From Acidobacteriota bacterium (GTDB lineage Bacteria; Actinomycetota; Acidimicrobiia; Spongiisociales; UBA5794): a stretch of DNA of 9,984 bases. Numbering within the stretch: position 1 is the first letter of the stretch; each line of letters starts with the position of its first letter. The notes under the pieces are model-generated. The model ran no database searches and had not been told where the DNA came from. It saw only the letters and a program-made list of their open reading frames with translations. The position numbers and the translations under genes were made by a program. The DNA lies in the NCBI GenBank assembly GCA_004356175.1, contig SMXV01000082.1, positions 1-9,984 on the forward strand. The letters run 5' to 3'. This document shows positions 6,327 through 9,984 of the stretch, one piece after another.

Positions 6327-7247
6327 ATGGCCGAGAAGGTTCTCATAATCGGATCGGGCCCTGCAGGGCTGACAGCGGCGATTTACGCCGCACGCGCTGA
6401 GCTTGAGCCATTGATGATCGAGGGCGTCGAACGCGGCGGTCAGCTGATGATCACGACAGACGTCGAGAACTACCCAGGATTTTCTGATGGCATCATGGGT
6501 CCAGAGCTCATGGAACAGATGCGCAAACAGGCTGAGCGCTTCGGAACACGAATTGTTAGTTCCGACGTGACGGCCGTCGATTTCTCCGAACAACCATTCA
6601 AGGTCTCGGTTGGCAGCGATGAGTACACGGCCGACAGCATCATCATTTCCACCGGCGCCTCTGCCCGCTGGCTCGGCATCGAAGGAGAGGCACGGCTTCG
6701 CGGATACGGGGTATCAGCGTGTGCCACGTGTGACGGCTTCTTCTTCAAAGAGAAGGAGTTGATTGTCGTTGGTGGCGGTGACACCGCAATGGAGGAAGCA
6801 CTCTTTCTCACCAAATTCGCATCGAAGGTAACGATCATCCACAGACGCGACGAGTTCAGGGCCTCACCCATCATGGTAAAACGCGCAGTCAACCATCCCA
6901 ACATCGACATCATCTGGGACAGCGTCGTTGAAGAAGTCCTCGGCGACACGCTGGTGACCGGCGCCTTGATCCGCAACGTGAAGACAGACGAAGTCACTAC
7001 CTTCAACGCCGATGGCATCTTCATCGCTATCGGTCATGTGCCGAACACGAAGGTGTTCGATGGCGTACTCGACCTCGACGACACCGGGTACATCGTCACC
7101 GAACCTGGAACACCTGTGACATCCATCACCGGAGTCTTCGCTGCGGGCGACGTGACCGATAAGATTTACCGTCAGGCCGTGACGGCCGCAGGCATGGGGT
7201 GCCAGGCCGCACTCGACGCTGCACGGTTCCTTGACGAGACAACCTAA
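6327..7247 (+). CDS. trxB: Thioredoxin reductase
   Basis: A full-length (306-residue) low-molecular-weight thioredoxin-disulfide reductase, which uses FAD and NADPH to reduce thioredoxin in the cytoplasm. All hallmarks are visible: the FAD-binding GSGPAG (9-14), the redox-active CATC (132-135), the NADPH-binding GGGDTA (149-154), HRRDEFRA (172-179) which reads the NADPH phosphate, and the second FAD motif GVFAAGD (279-285). GAGGAG ends six bases before the ATG and lies in the end of the upstream gene. The thioredoxin gene follows after 29 bases, so enzyme and substrate are cotranscribed. In Mycobacterium the equivalent trxB2-trxC pair sits in the same place and is linked to SigM-type stress genes. 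Nothing is missing or unusual. Confidence 0.97.
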   Translation: MAEKVLIIGSGPAGLTAAIYAARAELEPLMIEGVERGGQLMITTDVENYPGFSDGIMGPELMEQMRKQAERFGTRIVSSDVTAVDFSEQPFKVSVGSDEYTADSIIISTGASARWLGIEGEARLRGYGVSACATCDGFFFKEKELIVVGGGDTAMEEALFLTKFASKVTIIHRRDEFRASPIMVKRAVNHPNIDIIWDSVVEEVLGDTLVTGALIRNVKTDEVTTFNADGIFIAIGHVPNTKVFDGVLDLDDTGYIVTEPGTPVTSITGVFAAGDVTDKIYRQAVTAAGMGCQAALDAARFLDETT

Positions 7248-7276
7248 ACATTTTCAACACACAAACAGGAGCAACC

Positions 7277-7603
7277 ATGGGTCAGAACACAATCACAGTT
7301 ACGGACAGCGGCTTCGCTGATGCAATAGCGTCCGAAACGCCGACACTGGTCGACTTTTGGGCCGAGTGGTGCGGACCATGCAAGGTCATGGACGGCCCCC
7401 TCAATGAGATTGCAGGAGAGAACAGCGGGAAACTCACAGTTGCGAAACTCAACGTCGACGAGAATCCTGCGACGATGGGTTCGTACACTGTGATGAGCAT
7501 CCCGACGCTGATTCTCTTCCAGGGCGGCGAGGAGAAACAGCGGTTCGTTGGCGCACGCAGCAAGGAGCAGCTCATTTCAGAGCTGGCTGATTACCTCCAG
7601 TAG
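7277..7603 (+). CDS. trxA: Thioredoxin
   Basis: A 108-residue thioredoxin, the normal length, which reduces disulfides of cytoplasmic proteins and is recycled by the neighbouring reductase. The fold markers are all present: LVDFWAEWCGPCK with active-site Cys32 and Cys35, the cis-Pro motif SIPT (74-77), and LILFQGGE. The usual CGPCK...P segment reads CGPCKVMDGPLNEIA, with an Asp-Gly before the Pro of helix 2. There is no signal peptide. A good AGGAG (7267-7271) stands five bases before ATG 7277. The 29-base leader after trxB is A-rich, unlike the flanking coding DNA. The cwlM-like gene begins 24 bases after its stop. Confidence 0.97.
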   Translation: MGQNTITVTDSGFADAIASETPTLVDFWAEWCGPCKVMDGPLNEIAGENSGKLTVAKLNVDENPATMGSYTVMSIPTLILFQGGEEKQRFVGARSKEQLISELADYLQ

Positions 7604-7627
7604 GTACAACGTGCCAGAGTTGGTTTT

Positions 7628-8602
7628 GTGAGGCTCTACCACCGGGGCGATCGCGGGGCGGCCGTTCGGGATGTCCAAGATCGACTTGCAGCTCTTGAAC
7701 ATTCCTTCCTTCCAGACGAAACCGGCGTCTTCGGCGTTGGCACCTTTCGGGCCGTGTCCGACTTCCAGTCCCAGCGAGGCTTGCCGGTCGACGGAATCGT
7801 CGGGCCGGACACTTGGCGAGCGCTCGTCGACGCCGGCTACACGATCGGCGATAGATTGATCTACCACCGAGTTCCCATGATGCGGGGGGACGATGTTTCT
7901 GACCTTCAGTCCCTGCTCAATTCGCTCGGTTTCGACACAGGGAAAGTCGACGGCATGTTCGGCGCCGACACGCTCTCTGGCCTCATGGATTTCCAGCACA
8001 ACCGCGGACTTGCCGAGGACGGGATTGCTGGGCACATCGTCGCCAGCGAGCTGAAGCTCATGGAAATGGCAACCAAGAAACATGGCAGAGAATCCGTACG
8101 TGAGCGCGAGTGGCTTGCCTCACTGCCGAACTCAATATCGGGGCAACGTATCTATCTCGACCCAGAGTGCAGGGATACCACAGAGACGCACGAAACCTGG
8201 GTCGCCGCAAACGCATCCGCCTCGGCCCTTCGGATGCTCGGGGCCATACCAGTCCTCAGTAGAAGCATCGACACCATCCCTTCGGCATCGCTTCGTGCGC
8301 AGCGCGCAAATCGCCTCGACATAGACATAGTCGTCGGATTTCTCCTCGTCGGGAGTTCGACTGAGGGCATGTACTACTTTGCGTCTGAGCACTCCCAATC
8401 CGAGGCCGGAAAGGAGATCTCCGCGCGCCTTGCCGACCGCATAGCGGTCTCGTCCCACGGCAAAACCCTGCCAATGCTCAAAGAGACCACGTCCCCCGCC
8501 GTCATTGTTGCGCTGCGCTCAATGAACTCCCGCACCGGAAGAGTCGTCGCCAACACCCTCGCCTCCCTCTACGCCGCCCCCCGCGACACGTCCCACCTCT
8601 AG
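7628..8602 (+). CDS. cwlM: CwlM-like peptidoglycan-binding protein with degenerate amidase domain
   Basis: A 324-residue protein with two peptidoglycan-binding repeats (about 3-66 and 81-145, each with the DGxxGxxT pattern, as in PVDGIVGPDT and KVDGMFGADT) and a C-terminal Amidase_3-type fold (about 172-318). Active amidases have DPGHGG, a Glu, SLH and a late Glu. Here DPGHGG is DPECRD (178-183, His to Cys181), Glu189 is kept, SLH is GFL (237-239), and VEVG is VALR (294-297). It is thus probably inactive. Mycobacterial CwlM is likewise a cytoplasmic, non-hydrolytic regulator that, when phosphorylated, activates MurA and also contacts FhaA and MurJ. No signal peptide is seen here, which agrees. 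The mycobacterial phosphorylated C-terminal tail appears absent; only Thr321 is near the end. The GTG start lacks a clear ribosome binding site, but the upstream GTG at 7611 is stopped in frame. Confidence 0.88.
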   Translation: MRLYHRGDRGAAVRDVQDRLAALEHSFLPDETGVFGVGTFRAVSDFQSQRGLPVDGIVGPDTWRALVDAGYTIGDRLIYHRVPMMRGDDVSDLQSLLNSLGFDTGKVDGMFGADTLSGLMDFQHNRGLAEDGIAGHIVASELKLMEMATKKHGRESVREREWLASLPNSISGQRIYLDPECRDTTETHETWVAANASASALRMLGAIPVLSRSIDTIPSASLRAQRANRLDIDIVVGFLLVGSSTEGMYYFASEHSQSEAGKEISARLADRIAVSSHGKTLPMLKETTSPAVIVALRSMNSRTGRVVANTLASLYAAPRDTSHL

Positions 8603-8621
8603 GAGGGACTCTGCTTGCTGC

Positions 8622-9476
8622 TCAGTCGGAGCCGAAGAGGTGGCGGTAGATTCGTTCGAGGTCTTCGGGGGAGGAGTACTTGATGGTGATCTTGCCACCC
8701 TTGCCTCGATAATCGATCTTGACTCCAGTACCGAGGCGATCGGTCAATCGTTCCTCAAGCTCGATGATCGCCGCCGGACGTACGTTCGTCAGCGACGTGC
8801 GGCCCTTACCGGTGTCGGCCGTCCCTGACTTCATTGCGTCTTCGACCCGCCGGACACTCCATCCCTCCTTCGCAGCAATCTCTGCAATACGTACAGCGTA
8901 AGTTTCGTCCTCCGCGCCTACGAACGCCCGTGCATGGCCGGCCGATAGCTCGCCGCTTGCCAGAAGTGACTGAATCGGAGCTGGTAGTTGAAGCAGCCGC
9001 AGCGTGTTCGAAACTGCAGATCTGCTCTTGCCGACGAACTGACCCACCTGGTCGTGTGTCATGCCGTAATCATCAAGCAACAACCGATACGCCGCAGCTT
9101 CTTCGAGCACATGCAGATCCTCGCGCTGCAAGTTCTCGACGAGCGCCTCTGTGAGGTTGGCACTATCGTCTGCTCCCTCCCGAATTGCCGCCGCAATCGT
9201 TGTTCCACCGAGCTGTTTGATCGCGCGCAGACGCCGCTCTCCGGCCACAAGAACATACGATTCTCCGTCTGCTCTCACCACAATCGGCTGGAGCAACCCA
9301 ACTGCGTCAATCGATGCAGCCAACGAATCGATCCCCTCCTGGTCGAAATCGGCGCGCGGTTGCTGCGGATTCGCAGCAACAGCATCAACGGGGATCTCAG
9401 CGAAACCCGATTTCGGACTATCCTGGGGCAGCAGAGCGTCGAGCCCCCTTCCTAATCCACTCTTACGTGCGGCCAT
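8622..9476 (-). CDS. parB: Chromosome-partitioning protein ParB
   Basis: A 284-residue ParB that binds parS sites near the origin, spreads as a CTP-dependent DNA clamp, and works with ParA to segregate chromosomes. The N terminus has KSGLGRGLDALLP (5-17), a ParA-interacting segment common to chromosomal ParBs. The CTP-binding region has AGERRLRA (78-85) and ENLQREDL (114-121). The helix-turn-helix is MTHDQVGQFVGKSRSAVSN (139-157). The C-terminal dimerisation domain (about 227-284) contains GKGGKITIKYSSPEDLERI. The start has AGGAGG (9481-9486 on the plus strand) four bases ahead, within the parA end, and overlaps parA by 14 bases. The gene converges with cwlM, whose stop is 19 bases away. The length and all motifs are normal. 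Confidence 0.97.
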   Translation of the reverse strand: MAARKSGLGRGLDALLPQDSPKSGFAEIPVDAVAANPQQPRADFDQEGIDSLAASIDAVGLLQPIVVRADGESYVLVAGERRLRAIKQLGGTTIAAAIREGADDSANLTEALVENLQREDLHVLEEAAAYRLLLDDYGMTHDQVGQFVGKSRSAVSNTLRLLQLPAPIQSLLASGELSAGHARAFVGAEDETYAVRIAEIAAKEGWSVRRVEDAMKSGTADTGKGRTSLTNVRPAAIIELEERLTDRLGTGVKIDYRGKGGKITIKYSSPEDLERIYRHLFGSD

Positions 9477-9984
9477 GACGCCTCCTGAATTCCTTGGCTA
9501 ACTCCCTGTATGCGATCGCACCTCTGGACATTCTGTCGTAGGCTTCGATCGGTTCTCCGTACGAAGGTGCTTCCGAGAGACGAACCGTCCTCGGAATCAC
9601 AGTCTTGTATGTCGTTTCTTTGAAGTGCTTGCGTACCTGCTCGACCACATCGGCAGCCAGGGTCGTCCGTCCGTCGAACATCGTAAGCAACACACCCTCG
9701 ATCTTCAGTTGAGGGTTAAGGTTCGAAGTGATGCGATCGATGTTGTGCGTGAGTTGGGTTACTCCTTCGAGCGCGTAGTACTCGCACTGAATCGGGATGA
9801 GAACTTCGTCAGCAGCCGCGAGCCCGTTGATCGTGAGCAGCCCAAGGGAGGGCGGGCAGTCAATCAGGACGAAGTCGTAATCATCTGCTATCTTCTCGAG
9901 TGCCTGTTTGAGTCGCATCTCACGCGAGAACATCGACACAAGCTCGATCTCCGCTCCCGCGAGCTCAATGGTTGCAGGGACAAC
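9463..9984 (-). CDS. parA: Chromosome-partitioning ATPase ParA, 3' part only
   Basis: The C-terminal 173 residues of a ParA/Soj-type ATPase; the start and the P-loop lie beyond the right edge. The frame is open to base 9984 and begins VVPATIELAGAEIELVS, so the internal ATG at 9939 is not the true start. Recognisable parts are FVLIDCPPSLGLLTINGL (Walker B and nearby), ADEVLIPIQCEYYALEGV, LLTMFDGRTTLAADVVEQV and the TVIPRTVRLSEAPSYGEP segment typical of chromosomal ParA. ParA dimers bind DNA when ATP-loaded and move ParB-bound origins. It is the promoter-proximal gene of the parAB pair; any promoter is outside the window. Confidence 0.97.
   Translation of the reverse strand, partial: VVPATIELAGAEIELVSMFSREMRLKQALEKIADDYDFVLIDCPPSLGLLTINGLAAADEVLIPIQCEYYALEGVTQLTHNIDRITSNLNPQLKIEGVLLTMFDGRTTLAADVVEQVRKHFKETTYKTVIPRTVRLSEAPSYGEPIEAYDRMSRGAIAYRELAKEFRRRHGRT

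Noticed and set aside
7604..7632. Terminator between trxA and cwlM (CAAC, loop, GTTG, then TTTT)
   Set aside because: The stem is only four base pairs and the T run is short, so read-through into cwlM is more likely.

Overview
The window is a bacterial chromosome segment of moderately high GC, and it reads as actinobacterial. The strongest evidence is the gene order on the right: pseudokinase with an extracellular domain, ECF sigma factor, anti-sigma factor, thioredoxin reductase, thioredoxin, CwlM-like amidase homologue, then convergent parB and parA. This matches the order next to the replication origin in Mycobacterium (mviN, sigM, rsmA, trxB2, trxC, cwlM, parB, parA). The proteins diverge from mycobacterial ones, so a deep actinobacterial lineage such as Acidimicrobiia is my best guess. 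That is inference, not something I could search.

Left part, minus strand (about 1-2400): a class I/II histone-deacetylase-fold hydrolase, then a PilT-type ATPase, then the first 68 codons of a zinc-ribbon protein that runs off the left edge and is probably an RNase H. All three point the same way with short gaps (56 and 33 bases) and could be one transcription unit.

Middle and right, plus strand (2480-8602): eight genes all point rightwards with gaps of 76 bases or less: GNAT acetyltransferase, membrane pseudokinase with an extracellular domain, sigM-like sigma factor, membrane anti-sigma factor, a small two-helix membrane protein, trxB, trxA and cwlM. Several junctions suggest translational coupling (5, -4 and 3 bases). 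The 81-base gap between the two divergent genes at 2400-2479 is the only obvious place for an upstream promoter. An ECF-type promoter match inside the end of sigM may drive the anti-sigma gene and those downstream.

Right edge, minus strand (8622-9984): parB, complete, overlapping the 3' end of parA, which runs off the window. These partition the chromosome origin. No parS site was found here.

The theme of most interest is a set of catalytically dead enzymes for cell-wall control. The pseudokinase lacks the usual Lys, HRD and DFG residues. The CwlM homologue has lost most of its zinc and catalytic residues. In Mycobacterium the pseudokinase is fused to the lipid II flippase MurJ, but here it stands alone with a GNAT gene where murJ would be expected. 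I see no phage, transposon, CRISPR, tRNA or rRNA.
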